Source: Pseudomonadota bacterium (lineage in GTDB: Bacteria; Bdellovibrionota_C; UBA2361; OMII01). From it: DNA of 41,673 nucleotides. Position 1 is the stretch's first letter; every line of letters begins with the position of its first letter. The stretch spans positions 1-41,673 of the forward strand of contig JAIXQT010000226.1 in the NCBI GenBank assembly GCA_027485595.1, read 5' to 3'. Shown one piece after another: positions 16,075 through 24,792 of the stretch. The notes below the pieces were generated by a model, which saw only the letters and a list, made by a program, of their open reading frames with translations, was not told the DNA's origin and searched no databases. Both the position numbers and the translations under genes were made by a program.

Positions 16075-17652
16075 CTACCGACTCAAAATCGTATCCGCCG
16101 TAATCGACTGGGTGTACGGGTAATCTAATGTGTAGTGCAGTCCCCTGCTCTCTTTCCGAGCAAGCGCTGAACGGATGACGAGTTCAGCGACGAGGCTGAG
16201 GTTACGAAGCTCAAGAAGGTCAGAGGTCACCGTGCACTGGCGGTAGTACTCCTGAATCTCGCGTCGCATCAAATCAATGCGGTGGAGTGCGCGCTCGAGA
16301 CGTTTGGTCGTGCGAACGATCCCGACATAGTTCCACATCGTGCGTCGGATCTCATCCCAGTTTTGGGTAATAACGACCTGCTCATCGCTATCCACAGCGC
16401 TTCCAGGATCCCAAGCAGGGGGGTGAAAATCGCCTTTCCGCTCCCCTTTGTTCTCAATTGAGTGAGCGGCGGCTCGATGTCCGAATACAACTCCCTCCAA
16501 AAGAGAGTTCGAGGCGAGTCGATTAGCCCCGTGCAAGCCGGTACACGCGCACTCCCCTGCTACGTAGAGATCCTGGATATCGGTGCGACCATACTCATCG
16601 CTCATCACCCCTCCACATAGGTAGTGCGCGGCGGGCACCACAGGAATCGGCTCTTTGGTGATATCGAAGCCAAACTGCAGGCACTTCTGGTGGATGGTCG
16701 GGAAGTGCTCCTTGATAAAATCAGCCGGGCGATGAGTGATATCGAGCAATACGTAATCATCTCCTCGACTCTTCATCTCATAATCGATCGCGCGGGCAAC
16801 GACATCCCGGGGAGCGAGCTCGAGCTGCGAGTGATACTTCTGCATGAACGGCTCTCCGTTCATCCGAAGAAGCTTAGCCCCCTCACCTCGCATCGCCTCA
16901 GTGATAAGGAAGCTCTTCGCTTGCGGATGGTAGAGGCAGGTTGGATGAAATTGGAAGAACTCCATGTTCGCTACCCGAGCTCCTGCTCGATAGCACATAG
17001 CGATACCATCTCCCGTCGCGACATCTGGATTAGACGTGTAGAGATATATCTTCCCCGCCCCACCGGTTGCCACCAGTACCTTATCGGCCAAGAACGGCTC
17101 GATAATACCGTCTTCTTTGAGCACGTATGCCCCGATAACTTTATTCGGCTGATGAAGATCGCGCTTCAGCTTGTGCGTCGTGAGAAGGTCGATCGCGTTC
17201 GTCCCCGTGAAACATGTAATGGAGGGATGATCCCTCACGGCCGCGAGAAGCGTTTGTTGGATCTCTGAACCGGTTGCGTCCCCCGCGTGGAAGATTCGAC
17301 GTCGAGAGTGTCCTCCCTCGCGGTGAAGGTGAAACTCGCCGAGCTCACCCTTGTCGAACTTTGCTCCAAGGGCGACCAGCTCAGCGACCCTCTCAGGTCC
17401 CTCTTTCACAACGAGCTCTACGACGTCACGCTTGCATAGACCACCACCGCACACGAGTGTGTCCTGGATATGAAGATCGAATGTATCGTCTGGTTCATTA
17501 ACGGCGGCGATCCCTCCCTGCGCCCACAGGGTCGAGGAAAGGTTGGGATCCTTCTTGAAGAGAACGGCAACGCTTCCGTGCTCAGCCACCTTCAGCGCGT
17601 AGCTTAAGCCGGCTATACCACCACCAATAACAAGGAAATCAAAGCGCTCCAT
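16075..17652 (-). CDS. nadB: L-aspartate oxidase NadB
   Basis: NadB oxidises L-aspartate to iminoaspartate, the first step of de novo NAD synthesis, using FAD and oxygen or fumarate. VIGGGIAGLSYALKVAE is the FAD dinucleotide fold right at the start. STLWAQGGIAAV, HLHREGGHSRRRI, ATGGAGKIY, FFQFHPTCLY, PRDVVARAID and the C-terminal GECACTGLHGANRLASNSLLEGVVFG are all family signatures. I use the ATG at 17652 (525 aa), which places the fold as in other NadB proteins; the frame extends to 17739. A GGGGAG lies rather far (12-17 bases) upstream. nadA and nadC are not in the window. The gene is divergent from the M3 peptidase. Confidence 0.95.
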   Translation of the reverse strand: MERFDFLVIGGGIAGLSYALKVAEHGSVAVLFKKDPNLSSTLWAQGGIAAVNEPDDTFDLHIQDTLVCGGGLCKRDVVELVVKEGPERVAELVALGAKFDKGELGEFHLHREGGHSRRRIFHAGDATGSEIQQTLLAAVRDHPSITCFTGTNAIDLLTTHKLKRDLHQPNKVIGAYVLKEDGIIEPFLADKVLVATGGAGKIYLYTSNPDVATGDGIAMCYRAGARVANMEFFQFHPTCLYHPQAKSFLITEAMRGEGAKLLRMNGEPFMQKYHSQLELAPRDVVARAIDYEMKSRGDDYVLLDITHRPADFIKEHFPTIHQKCLQFGFDITKEPIPVVPAAHYLCGGVMSDEYGRTDIQDLYVAGECACTGLHGANRLASNSLLEGVVFGHRAAAHSIENKGERKGDFHPPAWDPGSAVDSDEQVVITQNWDEIRRTMWNYVGIVRTTKRLERALHRIDLMRREIQEYYRQCTVTSDLLELRNLSLVAELVIRSALARKESRGLHYTLDYPYTQSITADTILSR

Positions 17653-17768
17653 ACGACCACGATACTCCCCTTCGCAACGGATGTTCAACCGGAGCGGCAA
17701 CCTCTTCGGACTTACGCGAAGACTTTCTTTTGATTTCAAACTAAAAGAGGCTCATCCAATCCTTTACT

Positions 17769-17797
17769 TTGACGGAACCTGTTTAACTCAGTAGACT
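17769..17797 (+). promoter_or_regulatory. Promoter of the M3 oligopeptidase gene
   Basis: TTGACG (17769-17774), a 17-base spacer and TAGACT (17792-17797) form a good sigma-70-type promoter. The ATG is at 17808, only 10 bases after the -10 box, so the predicted start of RNA falls 3-5 bases before or at the start codon, and no Shine-Dalgarno exists. The mRNA is therefore probably leaderless. Confidence 0.55.
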
Positions 17798-17807
17798 TTT
17801 TTCAACC

Positions 17808-19853
17808 ATGACACGTAACGAAACATCCCCTCTCCTCACCCGAACCAGCGAGATTCCGTTTGACTCTTTCAGAGCCGAACAGATCCAACCGAGCATCGAC
17901 ACAGCTCTTGCGATGGCAGAGTCAGAGCTTGAAGCGATCAAGAACGAACGGGCACCGCGCACCTTCGAGAACACTCTACGAGCCCTCGATAATCTCGGCC
18001 TCACCTTGAACTACGCGATAGGGATCGTATCCCACCTTGAGTCAGTCGCAACGACCTCCGAGTGGAGAACTGAATACAACGCCGTACTCCCACGGGTGAG
18101 CGAGTTCGGATCAAAGCTCCTCCTTGATGAGGGCTTGTGGAGCGCTCTTAAAGAGTACGCCGCGACCCCCGAGGCGACCCAGCTCAGTGGAGAAAAGAGA
18201 CGGTTTCTAGAGAAGACGATCGCTGATTTCCGGCGCAGCGGCGCGGATCTTGCGCCCGAAAAGAAGCAGGCGCTCGCGGCCATTAACACCGAGCTCGCTC
18301 AGATTACGAATACGTTTTCCCAGAACGTACTCGACGCGACCAACGCCTTCGAACACGTGACGACCGACGAGAAAGAGCTTGCGGGCCTCCCCGAGAGCGC
18401 TCGCCAGATGGCTCGCCAATCAGCGACGTCGAAGGGTCTTGAGGGATGGCGTTTCACCTTACAAGGTCCAAGTTTCATGGCGGTCATGACCTACGCTGAC
18501 TCTCGAGAGCTGCGGGAAAAGGTGTACCGCGCCTACAACACCCGATGTACCTCTGGGGCACTTGATAACGTCGGCATCCTCCATCGGATACTTGAACTTC
18601 GAGCGGCGAAAGCGAAACTTCTCGGCTTCAAAGACTTCGCGGATCTTGTGCTTGAGGATCGCATGGCGAAGACCGGCACCCGGGCGTTTCAGTTCGTCAA
18701 CGACCTACGAGAGCGGATCGAATCGCACTTCCGCAAGGATCAAGAGGACCTCACTGTCTTTGTCAGGGACGAACTCAAGGTAGACCCGAGCACCATGCAA
18801 CCTTGGGACGTCGGCTACTACGCTGAGAAAATGCGCCTCGCTCATTACGACTTCGATGAGGAAGAGCTCCGTCCCTACTTCCCCCTTCCTAAAGTGATGC
18901 AAGGACTCTTCTCCGTCGTGGAGAGGACCTTCGGGCTCACCGTTCGAGAGAACGATTCGCTAAAGGCGTGGGACAAGTCTGTAACGACCTATTCAGTCTA
19001 CGATACGAAGAGCAACGAACTGTTGGGGCATTTCTACTCAGACCTTTTTCCTCGAGAGAACAAGCGAGGCGGGGCCTGGATGAATGGATTTATCACGCAC
19101 GTAACGCACCACGATCCCTTCCCTCACGTTGGATTGATCGCTGGTAATTTCACACCTCCAACCGACACAGCTCCTTCCCTCCTCACCCACGATGAGGTAA
19201 CGACCATCTTCCACGAATTCGGTCACCTGATGCACCAACTCTGCTCCCGCACCGAACTTCGAGGGCTCAGTATGGACGGTGTGGCATGGGACTTTATCGA
19301 ACTTCCCTCCCAGATCCTCGAGAACTGGTGCTGGGAACGTGAGGCCCTCGACCTCTTTGCGGCGCACTATGAAACGGGAGAGAGGCTTCCAGACGATCTC
19401 TTCGAGAAGATGACGAAGGCGAAGAACTTCCGCAGTGCATCACATATGATGCGACAGCTCGGATTCTCGACGATCGACTTTAAGCTCCATCGCGAGTACA
19501 CCAAAGAGAAGGATGGTCCGATCCTCGACTACTGTCGAGAGCAGATGAACGACTTCGCGGCTCTTCCGTTGCCGAGGGACTACGGCATGATCGTTGGATT
19601 CACCCACCTCTTTAGCTCCCCGGTTGGCTACGCCTCAGGCTACTACTCCTACCAGTGGGCGGAGGTACTCGACGCGGATGCCTTCTCTCGCTTCAAGCGA
19701 GAGGGCTTCATGAATGCAAAGACCGGCAGCGAGTTTCGCGATAAGATCCTGAGTCGGGGAGATACGCAGGATCCAGGGGATCTCTTCAAGAGCTTTATGG
19801 GTCGAGAGCCGGATCCTTCAGCTCTGCTGGAGCGATCGGGACTCCTAACATAG
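17808..19853 (+). CDS. prlC: M3 family oligopeptidase (oligopeptidase A-like)
   Basis: This is a cytosolic zinc metallopeptidase of the thimet/oligopeptidase A group, 681 aa, the expected length. The zinc motif HEFGH is at 469-473 within TTIFHEFGHLMHQ. The second part of the site, ELPSQILENWCWE, supplies the third ligand Glu, and the substrate-contacting Tyr/Gly-rich GYASGYYSYQWAEVLDADAF is present. Such enzymes degrade short peptides, including cleaved signal peptides. No signal peptide is present. It is preceded by a promoter that leaves essentially no leader. Confidence 0.92.
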   Translation: MTRNETSPLLTRTSEIPFDSFRAEQIQPSIDTALAMAESELEAIKNERAPRTFENTLRALDNLGLTLNYAIGIVSHLESVATTSEWRTEYNAVLPRVSEFGSKLLLDEGLWSALKEYAATPEATQLSGEKRRFLEKTIADFRRSGADLAPEKKQALAAINTELAQITNTFSQNVLDATNAFEHVTTDEKELAGLPESARQMARQSATSKGLEGWRFTLQGPSFMAVMTYADSRELREKVYRAYNTRCTSGALDNVGILHRILELRAAKAKLLGFKDFADLVLEDRMAKTGTRAFQFVNDLRERIESHFRKDQEDLTVFVRDELKVDPSTMQPWDVGYYAEKMRLAHYDFDEEELRPYFPLPKVMQGLFSVVERTFGLTVRENDSLKAWDKSVTTYSVYDTKSNELLGHFYSDLFPRENKRGGAWMNGFITHVTHHDPFPHVGLIAGNFTPPTDTAPSLLTHDEVTTIFHEFGHLMHQLCSRTELRGLSMDGVAWDFIELPSQILENWCWEREALDLFAAHYETGERLPDDLFEKMTKAKNFRSASHMMRQLGFSTIDFKLHREYTKEKDGPILDYCREQMNDFAALPLPRDYGMIVGFTHLFSSPVGYASGYYSYQWAEVLDADAFSRFKREGFMNAKTGSEFRDKILSRGDTQDPGDLFKSFMGREPDPSALLERSGLLT

Positions 19854-19922
19854 CGTTATCACTAAACCTGTCCGAACTTTATCCCGCCCCGAACGGGGAC
19901 CAGGGCATGAGCGTGAACTTAG

Positions 19923-20104
19923 GGAAGCGAGGCAAAACCCCTCAATGCTGCGAAGGCGTATCCTGGGTCGCTCTTCAATTTTTAGCATGTGAAAAAATCC
20001 TCAATGTATCTCAGTGGATACACCTGCGGTTTTTTCACGCACTGAAAATCGAATATCAACCCAACCTCCACTTTCTCGCTTCGGGTAGGTTTTGCCTCGC
20101 TTCC
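19923..20104. repeat. Palindromic repeat, copy 1 (long-loop form)
   Basis: GGAAGCGAGGCAAAACC (19923-19939) is repeated in perfect inversion at 20088-20104, 148 bases apart. The same arm, plus the following CCT and TGCTGCGAA after three variable bases, occurs at 35927-35958, where the two arms form a compact hairpin. This copy therefore appears to be the same family with about 130 bases inserted in or replacing the loop. Confidence 0.75.
19989..20038. terminator. Nested hairpin inside the repeat
   Basis: GTGAAAAAA (19989-19997) pairs perfectly with TTTTTTCAC (20030-20038). Inside, TGTATC (20005-20010) pairs with GATACA (20017-20022). The T-run on both strands could make it a bidirectional terminator, ending the oligopeptidase transcript about 150 bases past its stop. 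Confidence 0.45.
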
Positions 20105-20245
20105 TTAGGAACTCCCGGAGGGTCGAGACACTAAAATATGCCGCTCCTCGTTAAGGCGGGAACGCCGTGTGACGATAAGGGTATATGCGGGGGATCGTGG
20201 GCCGGTCCCCTTCGCGATGAGAGATCTCAACCGGGGGGCATAACC

Positions 20246-21211
20246 ATGGTACAGAACACAGAGATGAAGTCGATCGACAGCGAAGCTCGCCTTGGTTGGC
20301 AAGCCGCTGAGGAGTTACTTCGACCGTTCGGCGCAGTCGCGGCAAACTTCTCAGAGGCGATACGACTACTCGTCCACCACTACGAGATGGGATCGAACCG
20401 TCTTCCGCTCGCCGCCGAGAATCATATCATCCGCCTTCTCAAGAATAGTACCGTAAAAGCGACGTACTATTTTCTCACCAAAGAGCACCGACCTTACGCT
20501 CTAGTCCCCGGAAAGCTGATCGACGCTAAGGAGTTTTTCGAAGCGTACACTCCAATCGAGCATGCAGTCATCTTGGCGTACTGTTACCTCTCGCGAAATT
20601 TGAGTCGACGAACAGATAAAGACGATTGGGCATACGTAGAAAATCCCCTGTACGAGGCTCTGACTATAGGCGGGATCATCGGCCAGGGCATTCCGGAGGT
20701 AGGTCTGGCATTTGGACTACTGAGCAGAGGTTTACGTTACCTCGCGTTCGCCCCGTTCCTTCGCGAGAACCGTCGGGGATTTAAGGATTATCGCATCTAC
20801 CTCAAAGGAAAGGACCTCGCCTTCGACATCGCCTATGAGGAGAGCGCTTTTCAGACCAACAACATTCAGATTGCCGCGATCGTTCTTGAGCGCATGGGCT
20901 TCAATCATTCGATGGCTCTCGAGTATGTGGCGGCCGCGAACGGGAACAAGGACCATACCCCAAGTGAGCTCTACGGAATTCCGTTTAGCATGGCCGACGC
21001 CTTAATCGGGTCGTACATGGAAACTGGAGAGATCCTTGAGCGCACTCCCGCATGGACCGGAAAGGAGATGGTGATCTCAGTTGAGAGCCGCGGCAATATC
21101 ATGACAAAACTGAATAAGGCGATGTCAACGAAAGACCGTAATGAATGGCTCAGCAAAGGGAGCTCGAGCATCAACGCCGACCAAACACCGGAGCTGTTCG
21201 TTGGCACCTAG
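20246..21211 (+). CDS. Uncharacterised protein, possible HDOD-like domain
   Basis: This 321-aa soluble protein has no close family I can name. The start ATG at 20246 follows a G-run (GGGGGG) by 8 bases, a better choice than an upstream frame opening at 20138. It looks all-helical. The segment ALTIGGIIGQGIPEVGLAFGLLSRGLRYLAF, the later acidic DIAYEESAFQ...NIQIAAIVLERMGF and ALEYVAAANG resemble the helix order of HDOD signalling domains (E...F...QIAA.LLE.WG...). The usual His/Asp residues of active HD hydrolases are absent, as in HDOD. The C-terminal 60 residues are polar. It is flanked on both sides by repeats and could be a regulatory or scaffold protein. Confidence 0.6.
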   Translation: MVQNTEMKSIDSEARLGWQAAEELLRPFGAVAANFSEAIRLLVHHYEMGSNRLPLAAENHIIRLLKNSTVKATYYFLTKEHRPYALVPGKLIDAKEFFEAYTPIEHAVILAYCYLSRNLSRRTDKDDWAYVENPLYEALTIGGIIGQGIPEVGLAFGLLSRGLRYLAFAPFLRENRRGFKDYRIYLKGKDLAFDIAYEESAFQTNNIQIAAIVLERMGFNHSMALEYVAAANGNKDHTPSELYGIPFSMADALIGSYMETGEILERTPAWTGKEMVISVESRGNIMTKLNKAMSTKDRNEWLSKGSSSINADQTPELFVGT

Positions 21212-21216
21212 AAAGG

Positions 21217-21330
21217 CGGTGAAAAAGGGCTCAGTCTTGAGCGTTTCGAGAGTTTTGACGAAACAAGGCGGAGACGACAAAAAGCCCGGGGGCGTATCCG
21301 CTGGGATGGGCTGAGGATTTTTTTGTGGCT
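21217..21330. repeat. Dispersed repeat, copy 1
   Basis: The stretch begins six bases after the stop of the HDOD-like gene with GCGGTGAAAAAGGGCTCAGT. It contains the hairpin GTTTCG/CGAAAC (21243-21264), a GGGCT (21227-21231)/AGCCC (21282-21286) outer pairing and a late run of seven T. The first 32 bases, from 21219, match the window's right end (from 41642) at 26 of 32 positions, so it belongs to a family repeated in this genome. The boundaries on the right are a guess. Confidence 0.55.
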
Positions 21331-21366
21331 CCAACGTGGTTGTAGTCGAACTATCGAACCGCGCAA

Positions 21367-21401
21367 CAGGAGCTCCCCCCTGCTAACCTAATGCGCTCCT
21401 G
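21367..21401 (-). terminator. Stem-loop across the aacS stop codon
   Basis: CAGGAGC (21367-21373) and GCTCCTG (21395-21401) form a 7-bp perfect stem around the TAG of the acetoacetyl-CoA synthetase gene (21383-21385). There is no following T-run. Confidence 0.3.
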
Positions 21402-23380
21402 ACCCTGAGAAGCCCCTCCGCCTTGAAAAAATCCAACGAGTGTGGATTACCCAAAGCGGAGACATTCCCTGGATCTTCACCTTTGAGGATTCGCTTAACT
21501 GAAAGCTCCGATAGCTTGGCGTTCGACGTGCGCGGCAGCTCAGGAGCCTGAACGACCACCGCGGGCACATAGAATGCGTTCGAACGACGAAGCGTCTCAC
21601 GAATCTCTGCCGTTATGGCATCTGTGAGCGTCTCTCCGGAATCCAGTACCACGAACAACACTATCTTCTCTGAGGTAGTTCCAGGCGGCACATAGCCGAC
21701 CGCAAGCGCCTCTCGCACTACAGATACTTTGTGGATCGCGGCGTAGATATCGGCAGTGGCAACTCGCACTCCCGCCGGCTTGAGCGTCGCATCGGAGCGT
21801 CCAAGAAAAAGCAATCCCCCCTCCTCTGTCTCCTCAAGAAAATCCCCGTGCCTCCAGACCCCTTCGAACTCCGAGAAATATGCCTGACGATACGCTTCGC
21901 CCTCAGGATCATCGATGAAGCAAACCGGCATCGAGGGAGCTGGATTGGCGCAGACGAGCTCTCCCTCCTCTCCTACGACTGCTACTCCCGATGAGTTGTA
22001 GACACGAACATCGTAGCCGAGGCTCTTGCATTGGACCTGACCCCGCACTACTGGTTTGAGCGGGTTGCCCAAACCGAAACAACCGATGATGTCGGTACCG
22101 CCCGAGATACTCTGAATCCACATGGGCTTGATTGCGTCCATGATGAAGTCAAACTGAGAGGGATAGAGCGTTGAGCCTGTGGAGAGGATCGTTCGTAACG
22201 CCTCTAGACTGAAGCTGTCCCCAGGGCGAACACCCAACTTCTCAAGAGCACCGAGAAACGCCGCGCTTGTTCCGAAATGAGTGACCCGCTCCTGATCAGC
22301 CATGCGCCACAGAATGGTGCCTTGCTCAATCAAAGGGTCGCCATCGTAGAGCACAATCGTCGCATCCGCCGCGAGCCCCGAGACGAGCCAATTCCACATC
22401 ATCCAACTAGTCGACGTTTGATAGAAAAGGACATCGCCGGCTCGCACATCCGCATGTACTATCTGCTCCTTTTTATGCTCTAAGAGCGTTCCTCCCGCGC
22501 CATGCACTATCCCCTTGGGCTTACCGGTCGTGCCCGAAGAGAACATGATGTACAGGGGTTGCGAAAAGGGAAAGGTGGGTAGCTCCACATGAGTCGATTT
22601 CGTGGCGAGGATGTCTTTGAGCGTTTCTCGAGAAATAGATCTGTCGAACGTAAGTGGCTCCCGAACGGTGCCGAGATAGTCCACCAGAATCACATGTTCG
22701 ATAGAGGGTGTGTTTCGCACCACCTCTTGCAGGATGGCGGTAGTGTCGACCTCTTGGCCTCTCCAGAGATACGACACCGGCGCGATGAAGACTCGGGGAC
22801 GAACCCGTCCAAGCCGGGCGAGCAGCCCATCAACCTGATAATCGGTACCACAACTCGCCCAGGTCGCGCCGATCGCCGCGGTGCCGAGCATGCACACCAC
22901 CGCCTCCGGAATGTTCGGCAGAAAAGCGAATACACGTTCCTCTGGCTGTATTCCCCGTTCGCTCAAATGTCGAGCCACCGACAAGGCCATTTCCCGGAGC
23001 TCTCTCCGTGAGATCTTTCGACGAAGTCGATCCTCCGACCACGCGGTGATAGCGAGAGCCTCCGAGGGTTCTCGAAGGAGATTCTCAGCGACATTCAATC
23101 GAAAATCGGGAAACCAGGCCCTCGCGAGAGGCGTGGGACCCACCCCCGCTCCCCAAACCTTGGAAACATCGCCCCTTCCTCGTACATCTACGAACTCCAT
23201 CACCTCTCTCCAAAAGGTGTGAGACTCTCGAATTGACCAGTCGTGCAGCTCCTCACATCCTGAGAAGGGCCCGAATCCCTTTCGGTGCAGACCCTCAATA
23301 AACCTGCTCAGCGCGCAGCCAGCTTTCAGACTTGGGCTGGGGGTCCATATAATTGATTCTTCCGAAGCTTCGGCGGTCAT
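21383..23380 (-). CDS. aacS: Acetoacetyl-CoA synthetase
   Basis: This is an acyl-adenylate-forming ligase that activates acetoacetate (a ketone body or polyhydroxybutyrate product) to acetoacetyl-CoA. It has the AMP-binding P-loop MFSSGTTGKPKGIVHG and the family-specific block TSTSWMMWNWLVSGLAADATIVLYDGDPL. Next come SGGTDI, the WRHGDF and GRSDATLKPAGVRV hinge, and the C-terminal catalytic lysine in RTSNAKLSELSVKRIL. The ATG at 23380 gives 665 aa, typical of AacS; longer frames would overlap ribD. No strong Shine-Dalgarno is seen. Lone aacS genes often take part in ketone-body or lipid carbon use; no beta-ketothiolase gene is nearby. Confidence 0.9.
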   Translation of the reverse strand: MTAEASEESIIWTPSPSLKAGCALSRFIEGLHRKGFGPFSGCEELHDWSIRESHTFWREVMEFVDVRGRGDVSKVWGAGVGPTPLARAWFPDFRLNVAENLLREPSEALAITAWSEDRLRRKISRRELREMALSVARHLSERGIQPEERVFAFLPNIPEAVVCMLGTAAIGATWASCGTDYQVDGLLARLGRVRPRVFIAPVSYLWRGQEVDTTAILQEVVRNTPSIEHVILVDYLGTVREPLTFDRSISRETLKDILATKSTHVELPTFPFSQPLYIMFSSGTTGKPKGIVHGAGGTLLEHKKEQIVHADVRAGDVLFYQTSTSWMMWNWLVSGLAADATIVLYDGDPLIEQGTILWRMADQERVTHFGTSAAFLGALEKLGVRPGDSFSLEALRTILSTGSTLYPSQFDFIMDAIKPMWIQSISGGTDIIGCFGLGNPLKPVVRGQVQCKSLGYDVRVYNSSGVAVVGEEGELVCANPAPSMPVCFIDDPEGEAYRQAYFSEFEGVWRHGDFLEETEEGGLLFLGRSDATLKPAGVRVATADIYAAIHKVSVVREALAVGYVPPGTTSEKIVLFVVLDSGETLTDAITAEIRETLRRSNAFYVPAVVVQAPELPRTSNAKLSELSVKRILKGEDPGNVSALGNPHSLDFFKAEGLLRVRSALG

Positions 23381-23513
23381 GTCCGAGAAAAAGTGACGCA
23401 CAATATGACTGGTAGTACCCACAACTCTACACGAGCTCTTGAGGGGCGTCATGGGAATTATACGGGAGACCTGCGGGATACCCGCAGTGAGCCACCCGTG
23501 GTATGATCCCGTC
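23381..23513. promoter_or_regulatory. Divergent region between aacS and ribD
   Basis: This short gap must carry both promoters. A perfect hairpin CTGCGGG-ATA-CCCGCAG lies at 23471-23487, in the predicted ribD leader 27 bases before its ATG. The FMN riboswitch, common before rib genes, is not present: the gap is too short and its conserved boxes are missing. Confidence 0.4.
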
Positions 23514-24602
23514 ATGATTGATCCTCGGTACATGGACCGTGCTCTCGACCTCGCCGCTCGTGGTGGGCGCTCAGTTATGCCGAATCCGATGGTCGGCGCC
23601 GTTGTCGTTCATAACGATACGATTATTGGAGAGGGCTACCACCAGATATATGGAGGGCCTCACGCTGAGGTCCTCGCCGTTCAATCGGTACGCGACAGAT
23701 CTCTTCTCAAAGATTCTACGATCTACGTCTCTCTCGAACCATGCTCTCACTTTGGCAAGACCCCTCCATGCGCGGACCTCATTATTGAATCCGGCATTCG
23801 CCATGTGGTCGTTGGATGCCGAGACCCTAACCCAAAGGTAGCGGGGCGAGGGATACAAAAGCTGCAAGAAGCAGGCATCACGGTGCACGAAGAGGTTCGC
23901 CAACGAGAGTGCGTCATGCTTAATCGGCGCTTTATTCTCTTTCAACGAATGAAGCGCCCGTACGTGATTTTAAAATGGGCCGAGACCGCCGATCGATTTA
24001 TCGCCCGACATGATGGATCCTCAAAATGGATCAGCTCCGAATTTTCTCGCCGCACCACCCATCGCTGGCGAGCGCAGGAGATGAGCATTTTAGTCGGAAC
24101 GAGAACCGCGCTCGTTGACGACCCTCACCTTACCGTAAGGCACGTCGACGGGCAGAATCCTCTCCGAATTGCTATAGACACCAACCTCTCACTTTCCTCC
24201 TCGCGAGCCCTCTTCAACAACGAGGTTGAAACGTGGATCTGGAATGCGTCCCTCGCCAAACGAGAGCACCTCACTGAGTGGAAGCGAATCAATCCCGACC
24301 TACCGCTCACTCAACAGATCCTCGACGAGCTCTTCGCGGCTCACATATTGTCTGTGATTATTGAGGGTGGCGCTCGAACGCTTCAAAGCTGGATCGACGC
24401 CGACCTATGGGATGAGGCTCGGGTATTTCAAAGCAAGAAGGTTTTTGAACAAGGGATTCCCGCGCCAACACTGGGGATTCCGGGACATACAACGATGCCC
24501 TCCGGCAAGGACAGGATCGAGATATTTCAACATCCGAACCTGGCGTCTCGATTAGGAATTCATGACAGCTCCTTGCTTCGAGTTGAGGCGGATCTCGTCT
24601 AG
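23514..24602 (+). CDS. ribD: Bifunctional pyrimidine deaminase/reductase RibD
   Basis: RibD carries out two steps of riboflavin synthesis. The N-terminal deaminase domain shows VMPNPMVGAVVV, zinc ligands H50 with E52 in HAEV, and C77 and C86 in EPCSHFGKTPPC. The C-terminal reductase domain starts at about residue 145 with RPYVILKWAETADRFIA, and includes ILVGTRTALVDDPHLTVR and VIIEGGARTLQSWIDADLWDE. I start at ATG 23514 (362 aa, normal length); the frame opens earlier but would overlap the aacS leader. Other rib genes are not in the window, so riboflavin genes are scattered here. Confidence 0.95.
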   Translation: MIDPRYMDRALDLAARGGRSVMPNPMVGAVVVHNDTIIGEGYHQIYGGPHAEVLAVQSVRDRSLLKDSTIYVSLEPCSHFGKTPPCADLIIESGIRHVVVGCRDPNPKVAGRGIQKLQEAGITVHEEVRQRECVMLNRRFILFQRMKRPYVILKWAETADRFIARHDGSSKWISSEFSRRTTHRWRAQEMSILVGTRTALVDDPHLTVRHVDGQNPLRIAIDTNLSLSSSRALFNNEVETWIWNASLAKREHLTEWKRINPDLPLTQQILDELFAAHILSVIIEGGARTLQSWIDADLWDEARVFQSKKVFEQGIPAPTLGIPGHTTMPSGKDRIEIFQHPNLASRLGIHDSSLLRVEADLV

Positions 24603-24730
24603 CAGCACGGAACGAAGTAAGCGCAACGGATCTTCCAGCGTCACTCCACGTCACCTCGTACTCAGACTTTCATCTCAACCTGTCATAACAGCACGTCTTC
24701 ACATTCCGCCGTCAGCATGGTTTCGCGCAC

Positions 24731-24745
24731 CTCCGATACTCGGAG
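24731..24745. terminator. Small hairpin between ribD and the kinase gene
   Basis: CTCCGA and TCGGAG pair perfectly around TAC, between the converging ribD and kinase genes. It lacks a T-run on either side. It may mark the shared 3' region. Confidence 0.25.
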
Positions 24746-24792
24746 CTACGCCACCGCGGACGCAATGCGTTCCCCTGACCGCTGAGATGTCG

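Larger units (their letters stand above)
19854..20245. other. Repeat-rich gap after the oligopeptidase
   Basis: This 392-base gap holds no gene I can support. It contains a tight CCCCG/CGGGG hairpin near 19885-19896, the outer 17-bp arms of a palindromic repeat (19923-19939 and 20088-20104) and a nested hairpin (19989-20038). The ribosome binding site of the next gene lies at its right end. The segment between the arms also carries GGCGTATCC, which recurs in the repeat at 21291-21299. Confidence 0.6.

Noticed and set aside
23381-23513. FMN riboswitch before ribD
   Set aside because: The gap is too short and lacks the conserved RFN sequence blocks; only a simple 7-bp hairpin is found.
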